This document shows, piece after piece, positions 1 to 7,247 of a stretch of 8,776 nucleotides of DNA (positions within the stretch are counted from its first letter, which is position 1; every line of letters begins with the position of its first letter). Origin of the DNA: Verrucomicrobiales bacterium (lineage in GTDB: Bacteria > Verrucomicrobiota > Verrucomicrobiia > Verrucomicrobiales > DEV007); assembly GCA_002696885.1 (NCBI GenBank), contig NZSO01000008.1:1-8776 (forward strand), in the 5' to 3' direction. A program made the translations under genes and the position numbers. The notes under the pieces are model-generated. The model was not told the origin of the DNA, made no database searches, and worked only from the letters and a program-made list of their open reading frames with translations.

Positions 1-172
1 GTAGTCTCAAATCGAAAAACCTAATTATTTCATTTATACACTAAAAATACTAATCAACTTGATAGATTAATCTTAAACTTCGGAACGATTAGCTTTTATT
101 AACAAAAGATTAATAGAAAAAAGATTCATAAAACCGCTGGTGTCATCCTGCCGTTTACAATAATGACTCTTG

Positions 173-238
173 TTAACCTGAATTAATTTTTGATTAAGAT
201 GTTCCTGTTAACATAGATCATCCCTTAATTCAGGTTAA
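173..238. repeat. Perfect 14-bp inverted repeat
   Basis: Arm TTAACCTGAATTAA (173-186) is exactly complementary in reverse to TTAATTCAGGTTAA (225-238), with a 38-bp spacer. The spacer carries a second copy of TGTTAAC (206-212), which also occurs at 171-177 overlapping the left arm. In RNA the arms would form a long stem on either strand. In DNA they could be a paired protein-binding site. Neither arm is followed directly by a T run, so this is not itself a canonical terminator. Its function is unknown. Confidence 0.75.
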
Positions 239-275
239 GGTACTTTGAAATTATTTCTGTTTTCGTGGAGGTTTG

Positions 276-314
276 CAGGAATTCAGTCAAGGTATCTTGC
301 CTGATTTTTTTTTT
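276..314 (+). terminator. Putative plus-strand intrinsic terminator (T10)
   Basis: CAGG (276-279) plus CAAG (288-291) can pair with the contiguous CTTGCCTG (296-303), leaving a GTAT loop and an 8-nt bulge on the 5' side. One base later comes a run of ten Ts (305-314). The polarity fits a plus-strand transcript arriving from 1-275, although no plus-strand gene is visible there. The hairpin is only 8 bp and bulged, so the T tract is the stronger part of the evidence. Confidence 0.4.
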
Positions 315-315
315 A

Positions 316-2025
316 TCATTTTTCAATAATAATCTTAAATATAAATATCATCATACCTACAGCAATCCATGATACCGCAAACCCTAAGTATGATATCTTC
401 GATGGCGCACAAATTTCAAAACTAGTCCCCTTAAACCATCTTTTCCTATTTGATGGTTCAACTCCTTCGGGTAAAGTACACGGTTCACTTACTATTTCTC
501 CAAACTTAACAGGTGTTCCAATCAAATCGTGAAATAGTTTAATTTTCTGAGCTTTGGGTTTGGATGTTAAAAGGCTCGCAATAATTCCAGCTACAATAGC
601 GACACTCAAATAAAATATAATCTGCCAGGGTTCATAGATTGAGTATTTTCCCTTTACCAACTTAATAACACCCCATGTTTCACTTTGGGGAAATCGCTCC
701 AATAGAGATATAAAATATGGTTTCGTTGAAATCCACCAACAAAAATACGCTGTCATTGTGCTGACCCATACTCCTGAAGAATTAAATCTCCTCCAAAATA
801 GTCCAAGCCAAAATCCTATTCCTAAAGGGGCACCAAACTTAAGCCAGGATTTAAGTCCACTGACAACACCTTCCATGCTATAAGCGAATAGCAGACCAAA
901 GCAAACTATGAAAACAGATGCAATCCTCGCAACTTTCAGATAATGCAGTTTATCTTTATCTTTGAAAATTGGTTTATAAAGATTTTCAGTGAATAAGGCA
1001 GACGATGAAATCATAAAGGAGTCACAAGAACTCATAACGCCTGCCAATAATGCAGCAATAAATAAGCCCAACAATCCAGGCATAATTGACGGCAAAAACT
1101 CTTTAGCCATCTGGCCATAAACTCGATCCGGATCAATGGCATGGATGTCGGCTCCAACTTTAATGAAATAGGCTAAAGCAGCAAGCCCAGTGACAGCCCA
1201 AGCAGCGGTACATATTCGCTTTATTAGGTTACCCACAACAAAGCCAAACCTACCATCCATTTCTGTTCGACCAGCTGAGCATACCCCCATAATAAATGGT
1301 TGAGATACGATTAGAAATAAACTGTTAATCCCAAAAGCAACAATAAAAAAAACACCAATTTTTTCAGGTGCCACTAAGGACATTTTTGATGGGTCATTGA
1401 CGAACTCTCTTACACCGTCAATACCTCCCACAGAATGCAATACAAAGGGCAGAAGAATAAATGAAAAGATAATTGTTAGTACCCCTTGTATATAGTCCGT
1501 AATAATAGCTGCGCTCATACCACCGGCAGCACCATAAATAACAAATAATAGAGCCACTATTGGCATTGCAAGATCAGTTGAAATCGAACCGTCTGTGCCA
1601 GCATCAATTAGTGCCCCTGCTCCCTTCAGCATTAAACCAATTTTTAACGATAATCCGATCACACCTATAATTGAAAATAGGACAGCCACACTGGAACCAA
1701 ACCTTAAGGCATAAACATCCGCAGTTGTAATGGCCCTTAGCCTCCTGAATATAGGAGCAATTAACCAATAAAAGGGAGTACAAAATAACCATAACCACTG
1801 AAACCAAATACCTGAAAGACCATTTTTAAATGAAGCCGATGAGACGATTACGGCTTGGTCAGATGCGGTTCCGGTACCGAAAGCATGCATCATCATCATC
1901 CCCTTTCCAAACTTTCTTGGCATAAAGAAATCGGAAGAAGCTTTGATTTTTTTACCTATCCTGATTCCAAGAAGAGTAATTCCTACGAGATAAATAATAA
2001 TAACCGCAACATCAATATAATGCAT
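316..2025 (-). CDS. Sodium:solute symporter (SSS family)
   Basis: This 569-aa protein is rich in hydrophobic segments (for example residues 5-24, 73-92, 112-134, 152-170, 183-200, 224-246, 313-332, 366-384, 398-412, 468-487 and 546-566). That fits the LeuT-fold SSS family, which imports sugars, sugar acids, nucleosides or amino acids with Na+. The family signature GGMSAAIITDYIQG is at 168-181, and a serine-rich helix resembling the SSS Na2 sodium-site helix (MSSCDS, 331-336) follows LLAGV. A soluble insert of about 55 residues (490-545) lies before the last membrane helix, as in longer SSS members. The start is ATG at 2025, 5 bp after the stop of the upstream oxidoreductase, so the two are probably co-transcribed. 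The substrate cannot be told from sequence. A sugar-acid-like compound is plausible from the neighbour, by inference. Confidence 0.9.
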   Translation of the reverse strand: MHYIDVAVIIIYLVGITLLGIRIGKKIKASSDFFMPRKFGKGMMMMHAFGTGTASDQAVIVSSASFKNGLSGIWFQWLWLFCTPFYWLIAPIFRRLRAITTADVYALRFGSSVAVLFSIIGVIGLSLKIGLMLKGAGALIDAGTDGSISTDLAMPIVALLFVIYGAAGGMSAAIITDYIQGVLTIIFSFILLPFVLHSVGGIDGVREFVNDPSKMSLVAPEKIGVFFIVAFGINSLFLIVSQPFIMGVCSAGRTEMDGRFGFVVGNLIKRICTAAWAVTGLAALAYFIKVGADIHAIDPDRVYGQMAKEFLPSIMPGLLGLFIAALLAGVMSSCDSFMISSSALFTENLYKPIFKDKDKLHYLKVARIASVFIVCFGLLFAYSMEGVVSGLKSWLKFGAPLGIGFWLGLFWRRFNSSGVWVSTMTAYFCWWISTKPYFISLLERFPQSETWGVIKLVKGKYSIYEPWQIIFYLSVAIVAGIIASLLTSKPKAQKIKLFHDLIGTPVKFGEIVSEPCTLPEGVEPSNRKRWFKGTSFEICAPSKISYLGFAVSWIAVGMMIFIFKIIIEK

Positions 2026-2030
2026 AATAA

Positions 2031-2894
2031 TTAAAACTCATCTGGGTGATTAAACGCCTCCATAATTGCACTATTATCCTCATCTCCAAAACCTCTATCC
2101 ACGATGCTTTCAAGAAGAGACTCATGTAAGATAGATATAGGAGTTGATGATTTAAATTTTTCTGATTCTTTAACGATCAACTTAACATCCTTCAAATGCT
2201 GAGCCACTCGAGCCTGAGGCAAGGAGTAGTCTCTATTAACCATTCGATCACCTTTAGTATCCATTACAGAAGAATAGGCAGGAGTTTCTTTTAAAATTGA
2301 AAGCACCTCTTTTGAATCGAATCCATATGATTCAGCAAATTGAAGCCCCTCTGCCAAAACTGCACGATTGAGCCCAATAATTAAGTTATGAACTAGCTTA
2401 AATCTAGATGCCATCCCTAAAGCTCCAAGGTAAAAACTCTTCTCTGTTAATGAATCAATAAGATCACTTTCTCTATCAATAAGATCTTTATCACCGGAAA
2501 GAAATAACTGAGCCTTTTTCTTTTTAAGTAACTCGCTTGAACCTGCAATTGTGGCCTCAAAAAAGGAAGCTCCTATTGAATTTAGCATTTCACTAACCCT
2601 ACTTACCTCTTCAGGTGAACCTGTTCCAGTGTCAATAATAACATGCTCTTTTGTAAAATGATCACCACAATCTTGAACGACCTTCATAACCACGTCACTT
2701 GAGGGCAAACAAAAAACAACTCTATGACACCGTGAAATCACCTCGACGGCATTTGAACAATTAATAACTGCTTCTGGAGTTTTGCCACTAATGTCATACC
2801 CAGCCACATCATACCCAGAACCAATTAATCTTTGGCTAATTGCAGTGCCCACTAGACCTAGGCCGATTAGACCAACTGTATTCTCTTCATTCAT
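2031..2894 (-). CDS. NAD(P)-dependent beta-hydroxyacid dehydrogenase family oxidoreductase
   Basis: This 287-aa protein belongs to the 3-hydroxyisobutyrate dehydrogenase / tartronate semialdehyde reductase family, whose members are usually 285-300 aa. The N-terminal Rossmann motif GLGLVG is at 11-16. IDTGTGSPEEV (87-97) matches the family's substrate-loop region. FFEATIAGSSE (111-121) corresponds to the usual DAPVSGG segment, with the two glycines replaced by SS. The expected catalytic lysine is K166 in KLVHN (166-170), and a second conserved lysine lies in HLKDVKL (233-239). The enzyme would oxidise or reduce a small 3-hydroxy acid with NAD(P)H in the cytosol; the exact substrate is not readable. 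It is the first gene of the operon with the symporter. The start at 2894 lacks a Shine-Dalgarno sequence. Reductive-aminase or glyoxylate-reductase-like subfamilies remain possible. Confidence 0.85.
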   Translation of the reverse strand: MNEENTVGLIGLGLVGTAISQRLIGSGYDVAGYDISGKTPEAVINCSNAVEVISRCHRVVFCLPSSDVVMKVVQDCGDHFTKEHVIIDTGTGSPEEVSRVSEMLNSIGASFFEATIAGSSELLKKKKAQLFLSGDKDLIDRESDLIDSLTEKSFYLGALGMASRFKLVHNLIIGLNRAVLAEGLQFAESYGFDSKEVLSILKETPAYSSVMDTKGDRMVNRDYSLPQARVAQHLKDVKLIVKESEKFKSSTPISILHESLLESIVDRGFGDEDNSAIMEAFNHPDEF

Positions 2895-3080
2895 TAAAAT
2901 TAAATCAATTTAAACCTTATTATGGGCAACTTCACAATCTCAAACAAGGTTTCACAGGGGCAAAAATCATTACTCATATATAGGCTCTATTATAAAAAAA
3001 AATTAAATTTATAATCGTCACTAGAACTTTATATGGAGTAGAACATTGATAGTACTTTGAAATTTAATAATCATTGAACG
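2895..3080. promoter_or_regulatory. Divergent promoter region with paired TATAAT boxes
   Basis: This 186-bp gap separates the minus-strand oxidoreductase from the plus-strand ATPase. An 8-bp inverted repeat, ATTATAAA (2989-2996) and TTTATAAT (3008-3015), contains a perfect TATAAT on the plus strand (3010-3015) and another on the minus strand (2994-2989). These could be back-to-back -10 boxes, giving leaders of roughly 60 nt to the ATPase and 90 nt to the oxidoreductase. I see no good TTGACA-type -35 at 17 bp on either side. The match may therefore partly reflect AT richness, or activator-dependent promoters. Confidence 0.4.
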
Positions 3081-4610
3081 ATGGAAAACAAACTCTCAGC
3101 AAAGAAACATTTCAGTGAATTATCACAATATGATATTGATCCGGTCTTAGCCCCATACTTTGATTTGGACTTTTGTACATCAAATCATCTAGTACTACTT
3201 GATGACCCTGCGATAGAAAATTTGGATAAAATTAGAGTTGGCGTTCTCAATACCGATGACACAGAACTTATCAAAGAAGCAAAAACGAAATTAGGTAAAA
3301 AAATAGATCCAGTACAACTTAATGCTTATGAAATCGAAAAGGCAATATCCATAATTTATGAGACCAAAATTTCAAGCGATCACACTGAAACGATAAAATT
3401 AAGTAGTTCAGCCACAATTGATTTTGCCAAAGACCGTAAACCAAACCTAATACTTCAAGATATCTTAAGCACAGCTTTACAAAAAAATGCCACTGATATC
3501 CACATCGAAAGTTACAGCAAGGATGCAGATTTAAGACTAAGAATCGACAGTATTCTACATCAGGTCACCACCTCCCTCTCACCATCAAATATTGAAAGAG
3601 TAATTGCTTGTATAAAAATCATTTGTGACCTTGATCACTTAGAGAGGAAAAAATCTCAAGATGGAAGATTTTCTGCCAATTATGAGGAAGATGGAAAAAC
3701 AAGAAAGGTCGACTTTAGAGTATCAATCATTCCTGGAACTTACGGCCAAGAAGCAGTGATACGTATCATTGACCCAAAAAGAGTCATCCTTGATCTTAAT
3801 GGTTTAGGAATGCCCCCCAATATATTAAAGGCGTATTCCAGAATGGTTAACTACCCTAATGGATTACTCTTAACAACGGGTCCAACCGGATCAGGAAAAA
3901 CGTCTACACTTTACGCTTCTATACAAACTTTAGTGAACAGAAATCTTAAAGTTATGACCGCCGAGGACCCTGTTGAAAGAGAGTTACCGAAAGTTAATCA
4001 GAAAAGCATTAGTGAATTTATGAACTTTGCTGATTACATTAGAACTTTTCTAAGACAAAATCCTGACACGATCCTCGTCGGTGAAATAAGGGATAATGAA
4101 ACAGCTGAAATTGCTATAAAAGCATCAACTACAGGACACCTCGTATTAAGCAGCCTACATACCAGAAGCGCCATCGGAACAATAACAAGACTTCGAAATT
4201 TGGAGGTTCCTAATGATAATATTTCAAGCAATCTCCTCGGAGCTGTTGGTCAAAGATTAATAAGGAAAATATGTTTAGATTGCAAAGAGGAACAAAAAGC
4301 TGATGAAGAACTTATAGGAATTTTTTATGATAAACCTGTAAAAACAAAATATTACGCTGGCGCGGGATGTTCAGCCTGTAATAATACTGGATACAGCGGA
4401 CTTATGGGAGTTTACGAGCTCTTTTTTCCTAATAAGGAAATCTCAATCGCAATAGGTGAAGGTTTACCAACTAGTGAAATTAAAGAATTAGCCATTAAAC
4501 ACGGATTCAGACCTCTTATCGAAGACGCGCTTGAAAAGGTACACCAAGGAGAAACCACACTCGAGGAAGTGGCCAGACGCATAGGGCCTAAATATCCTCA
4601 TGCAAAATAA
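3081..4610 (+). CDS. GspE/PulE/PilB-family secretion or pilus assembly ATPase
   Basis: This 509-aa hexameric traffic ATPase would power type IV pilus extension or type II secretion at the inner membrane. Order of motifs: a divergent N-terminal domain (1-120); the N2 domain with DIHIE (139-143); Walker A GPTGSGKT (267-274); Asp box TAEDPVE (293-299); Walker B region with GEIRD (334-338); His box STTGHLVLSSLHT (349-361); and a CxxC...CxxC zinc site at C398/C401 and C430/C433. All catalytic elements look intact. An in-frame TGA at 3075-3077 makes ATG 3081 the only reasonable start, despite the absence of a Shine-Dalgarno. No gspF/pilC, pilT or pilin gene lies beside it, so it is probably an orphan or belongs to a dispersed pilus system. 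Pilus and secretion roles cannot be separated from sequence alone. Confidence 0.93.
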   Translation: MENKLSAKKHFSELSQYDIDPVLAPYFDLDFCTSNHLVLLDDPAIENLDKIRVGVLNTDDTELIKEAKTKLGKKIDPVQLNAYEIEKAISIIYETKISSDHTETIKLSSSATIDFAKDRKPNLILQDILSTALQKNATDIHIESYSKDADLRLRIDSILHQVTTSLSPSNIERVIACIKIICDLDHLERKKSQDGRFSANYEEDGKTRKVDFRVSIIPGTYGQEAVIRIIDPKRVILDLNGLGMPPNILKAYSRMVNYPNGLLLTTGPTGSGKTSTLYASIQTLVNRNLKVMTAEDPVERELPKVNQKSISEFMNFADYIRTFLRQNPDTILVGEIRDNETAEIAIKASTTGHLVLSSLHTRSAIGTITRLRNLEVPNDNISSNLLGAVGQRLIRKICLDCKEEQKADEELIGIFYDKPVKTKYYAGAGCSACNNTGYSGLMGVYELFFPNKEISIAIGEGLPTSEIKELAIKHGFRPLIEDALEKVHQGETTLEEVARRIGPKYPHAK

Positions 4611-5403
4611 ACAAAGTCAATCAATGAGAAGGATTCATTTATCAAAAATAGCCGTGCTTACTCTATGGATTTTAACCAATTCAGCCTTCGCTGAGATTGC
4701 TTCGTTTAAAGACGGAGATAAGACTTGGAAATACAAAGTTACGAATGTACTTGGATGGAAACTTTATGTAGAAGAATCAATATCTAAACAAGAAAAACTA
4801 AACGAAATCATCATAAAGGAAATCACTCAGGGGATTAAACGATTCATTAATGTAGTCCCAAAAGAATCTCTAGAGTTTTTAAAGACAATCCCAATCTGGG
4901 CAAGCAATGAGCCTACATACCCGTTGAGAAAGAATGAGCGGGGAGTCATCCCCTTCCATCACGATGAAAACTGGCTAAGAGATCATGGTCTAAATCCACA
5001 TATGGCTCCTGGAGTTCATGTTATCAATCCAGAGGCAGCACTAGTTGAGCACAAGATATTTGAGTGGGGACCGATGACAATGCTTCACGAGCTGGCCCAT
5101 GCCTATCACATCGTTAATTTGGGCTATGACGACCCTATCATTACTAAGTCATTTACAAGCGCCATGGCAAGAGGACTCTATCTTAAAGTTCCTGACAGAA
5201 AAGAAAAAGAAAAACTAGTCAAGGCATATGCCGCTTCAAATAAGGCTGAGTACTTTGCAGAAGCAACGGAGGCTTATTTTGGCCATAACGATTGGTTTCC
5301 CCACAACAAAAAGGAACTTAAAAAATATGACCCAGGAGCATTTAGTATGGTTGAAAAAGCGTGGGGTGTTAAAACAAAAGAAAAACCAAAACCATCAAAG
5401 TAG
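4600..5403 (+). CDS. Exported HExxH zinc metallopeptidase-like protein
   Basis: This 267-aa protein starts inside the last codons of the ATPase (11-bp overlap), so the two are probably translated together. A signal peptide is visible: RRIHLSK, then a hydrophobic core around 17-27, then an AFA cleavage site near residue 31, sending it to the periplasm or outside. A second ATG at 4624 (residue 9) would give a more typical signal peptide and may be the true start. The zinc motif HELAH is at 163-167. Downstream, ASNKAEYFAEATEAYF (212-227) places E217 and E221 as candidate third ligands, a gluzincin-like layout resembling MtfA or anthrax lethal-factor-type catalytic domains. The C-terminus is lysine- and proline-rich. 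I do not recognise the exact family, and the substrate is unknown. Pairing with a GspE/PilB ATPase could be functional or merely positional. Confidence 0.8.
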   Translation: MQNKQSQSMRRIHLSKIAVLTLWILTNSAFAEIASFKDGDKTWKYKVTNVLGWKLYVEESISKQEKLNEIIIKEITQGIKRFINVVPKESLEFLKTIPIWASNEPTYPLRKNERGVIPFHHDENWLRDHGLNPHMAPGVHVINPEAALVEHKIFEWGPMTMLHELAHAYHIVNLGYDDPIITKSFTSAMARGLYLKVPDRKEKEKLVKAYAASNKAEYFAEATEAYFGHNDWFPHNKKELKKYDPGAFSMVEKAWGVKTKEKPKPSK

Positions 5404-5451
5404 TTTTCGTATTGTCTTGATCATTATATGAATTTTTAGTCTAATTTAATC

Positions 5452-6159
5452 ATGTCATCCAATGACGGGGCAAAAGAGAATCTGTTCTCCAACTCTGCGT
5501 ACGAGAATATTGATCCAAAAATCACAACCGAGCCTAACAGTGCAAGCATCATTGCTGCAATGGCTGATTCCACGGGATATAAAATTAGCTCCGCAGCCGC
5601 AGTGGTCGATGGGTTTTGGAATTATATAGAAAACCGAAAAGAACACTGGCGAAAAGATACCAATTGCTTATCAATTCCAGGATTTGGTTCATTTATTATC
5701 AAACCCTCTGAAGTCAAACATTTCAAAAGTGATAAGATTGGTAAAATAAAAATCCTAGGACAGGAGTTTATTTATCGAAACAAAAACGGCCAATGGTCTA
5801 AAGCTCCAAATCCAAGTGTTAGAATTTTGTTTCGGCTAACTCCAAAAATCAACCTTTCCGAACCTAATAAATATTTACAGAACACATTAAGTTCATCTGC
5901 AAGTCATTGGACCGACCAATGGAACGACAAAGGATTTAAATATCTATCACTAAAAAGGAAGATCTCAGTTTATATTCATAATCATTCCGCCATCCCTCTG
6001 AAAGAAATTGACACATTGCTAGCATGTTTTATTGCGATAACTCTTAAATCTATAACCACCAATAAAAAGACAAGCTTTGCCCGTCGAGGAAACTTTCATC
6101 TAAACAAACAGGTTACATTCCAAGCCTTCAAAAATTTCAAAGAGAGACTTCTATCGTAA
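5452..6159 (+). CDS. HU/IHF-like DNA-binding protein with apparent tandem HU folds
   Basis: This 235-aa protein lies directly upstream of the reverse transcriptase (4-bp gap). Residues 31-132 read like a bacterial HU/IHF subunit. There is a helix pair (SIIAAMADSTGYKISSAAAV, 32-51), a following helix, then the hallmark turn IPGFGSF (75-81), and a closing strand SVRILFRL (122-129). The usual RNP-type DNA-intercalating arm is not recognisable. Residues about 166-230 repeat the plan: helix, IPLKEIDTLLACFIAITLKS (181-200), then SFARRGNFHL (208-217) in the place of the GFGxF turn. Two HU-like halves in one chain could make a pseudo-dimer. The first 30 residues look disordered. No nuclease, TIR, protease or membrane domain is seen. 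Its role is inferred: binding the DNA or RNA-DNA product of the RT, or sensing target DNA. The first HU domain is well supported; the second is weaker. Confidence 0.75.
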   Translation: MSSNDGAKENLFSNSAYENIDPKITTEPNSASIIAAMADSTGYKISSAAAVVDGFWNYIENRKEHWRKDTNCLSIPGFGSFIIKPSEVKHFKSDKIGKIKILGQEFIYRNKNGQWSKAPNPSVRILFRLTPKINLSEPNKYLQNTLSSSASHWTDQWNDKGFKYLSLKRKISVYIHNHSAIPLKEIDTLLACFIAITLKSITTNKKTSFARRGNFHLNKQVTFQAFKNFKERLLS

Positions 6160-6163
6160 ATTA

Positions 6164-7021
6164 ATGAAAGAAGGAATCCATGTAATTGCCAAAAAAATTG
6201 ATGCCGACGTAAGGGATCTTATAAATGCAATTGATCGTCCAGAGAAATTCTACAGAACATTCCCCATTAAAAGGACACGTAAAAGACCTAGATGGATCCA
6301 TGCTCCCAATCATTTATTAAAAGACATCCAAAGGAAACTGCTGAGTCATTTTCTTTATCAAATAAAACCCCACAAAGCTGCGCATGGCTTTTACCCTGGC
6401 AAATCTATCTTAACAAATGCTAAACCACATTGCAGTCAAAACTGGGTCTATTCATTTGATGTGGAAAATTTTTTTCCAAGCACTACTGACAAACATATTC
6501 TTTCAGCACTATTAAAACTAAGCTGCTTTGATAGAGAGCTATGTTTGGCAATCGTGAAATTATGCTGTCTTGCAGGAAAATTACCTCAGGGAGCTCCCAC
6601 AAGCCCTCACCTTGCTAATCTTGCTTTTTATGAATGCGATCTACAACTTGAGAGTATTGCTGAAGAAAACTTAATGAATTACACCCGTTATGCCGACGAC
6701 ATGACTTTTTCGGGAGAAGATGAAATTATAACACTTGAAGATCAGGTTAATAAAATCATCAAAAAATATCACTATGAATTGTCATTCCAAAAGTCTAAAC
6801 GCATGGGAAAAAATCATCGGCAAAAAGTAACAGGACTAATCGTTAACAAGAAAGTTCTTTTACCCAGAGAGTTGCGAAGAAAAATCAGGGCCATAAAACA
6901 TGATGTTAAATCAATTGGCCTTGATAACGCTGTACAGAAAAGCTCGCTAGTGAATTCAGTAAATGAATTGAATGGATATCTCGCACTCGAGAAAATGCTC
7001 AAGTCAGAACAACCAATTTAA
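6164..7021 (+). CDS. Retron-type reverse transcriptase
   Basis: This 285-aa protein consists of a single RT domain with no maturase, endonuclease or protease domain. Motifs in order: RWIHAPNHLLKDIQRKLL (RT1, 43-60); HGFYPGKSILTNAKPH (74-89), holding the retron-specific NAxxH (N85-H89); VYSFDVENFFPS with catalytic D99; LPQGAPTSPHLANLAF (140-155); YTRYADDMTFSG (173-184) with D178 and D179 of the YADD box; and HRQKVTGLIVN (218-228) with the retron VTG (222-224). The NAxxH plus VTG pair separates retron RTs from group II intron, DGR and Abi/DRT enzymes. The C-terminal region (230-285), which in retrons recognises the cognate RNA, is short and basic. It is probably co-transcribed with the HU-like gene. 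The ATG at 6164 has no Shine-Dalgarno, so translation may be coupled to the upstream stop. A structured RNA follows within a few bases of the stop codon. Confidence 0.92.
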   Translation: MKEGIHVIAKKIDADVRDLINAIDRPEKFYRTFPIKRTRKRPRWIHAPNHLLKDIQRKLLSHFLYQIKPHKAAHGFYPGKSILTNAKPHCSQNWVYSFDVENFFPSTTDKHILSALLKLSCFDRELCLAIVKLCCLAGKLPQGAPTSPHLANLAFYECDLQLESIAEENLMNYTRYADDMTFSGEDEIITLEDQVNKIIKKYHYELSFQKSKRMGKNHRQKVTGLIVNKKVLLPRELRRKIRAIKHDVKSIGLDNAVQKSSLVNSVNELNGYLALEKMLKSEQPI

Positions 7022-7059
7022 CAAGAGAGCCCCTGTAGAACCTACACCGGAGAACTGTG

Positions 7060-7121
7060 AATATCCAATGCCATGAAAATCTGCATGCAAAGCATGCAGG
7101 ATTTTATTGGTATTTGATATT
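7060..7121 (+). repeat. Long hairpin A of the candidate ncRNA
   Basis: TGCATGC (7082-7088) and GCATGCA (7092-7098) form a perfect 7-bp stem with an AAA loop. AAAATC (7076-7081) and GATTTT (7100-7105) extend it past a single bulged G (7099). CCAAT (7065-7069) and ATTGG (7106-7110) add a third segment with a 6-nt bulge on the 5' side. AATAT (7060-7064) and ATATT (7117-7121) close it. This is the longest irregular hairpin in the block. Confidence 0.8.
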
Positions 7122-7122
7122 A

Positions 7123-7155
7123 TGCTAGTCTTTTATTGCCAATAAAAGACATGCA
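7123..7155 (+). repeat. Perfect 10-bp hairpin B of the candidate ncRNA
   Basis: GTCTTTTATT (7128-7137) and AATAAAAGAC (7141-7150) are perfectly complementary across a 3-nt GCC loop. Outside a 2x2 internal loop, TGC (7123-7125) pairs with GCA (7153-7155). Short-loop hairpins of this size are typical of the msr part of retron RNAs. Confidence 0.8.
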
Positions 7156-7247
7156 AAGTTCGTAGGTTACCGTAAGTCTCACCGCAGCGGTCCGCCGCAG
7201 CACGTTAGTATTAGTTTATAATTTATAACGTGTGGAAAGCTAGATTA

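Larger units (their letters stand above)
1..315. other. Gene-free stretch with inverted repeat and T-tract
   Basis: I find no convincing coding region in this AT-rich stretch, which lies beyond the 3' end of the minus-strand symporter. It holds a perfect 14-bp inverted repeat (173-186 and 225-238) and a hairpin followed by ten Ts (276-314), both listed separately. Very short ATG frames exist, for example seven codons from 164, but nothing supports their translation. The stretch may contain the 3' part of a plus-strand small RNA, or only the tail of the symporter transcript. No clear promoter was recognised. Confidence 0.5.

Noticed and set aside
1604..1807. Open frame of 67 codons on the minus strand inside the symporter
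   Set aside because: It lies wholly within the symporter gene in another frame, has no recognisable domain, and the symporter frame is clearly the coding one.
4034..4231. Open frame antisense to the ATPase Walker B/His box region
   Set aside because: It is antisense to highly conserved ATPase motifs and has no independent support.
5455..5646. Open frame antisense to the HU-like gene
   Set aside because: It is fully antisense to the conserved HU domain with no domain of its own, a chance open frame.
7025..7034. Short direct repeat GAGCCCCT at 7027-7034 and 7254-7261 as a target-site duplication
   Set aside because: It brackets the ncRNA, not the HU-RT cassette, and overlaps both strands of the closing stem. 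It is more simply part of that structure, and no transposase or other mobile-element gene is visible.
7162..7232. Integron attC site
   Set aside because: GTTAC and CGTTAG words and inverted repeats occur, but no matching RYYYAAC...GTTRRRY pair or integrase is present. The pairings are better explained by one large RNA fold.
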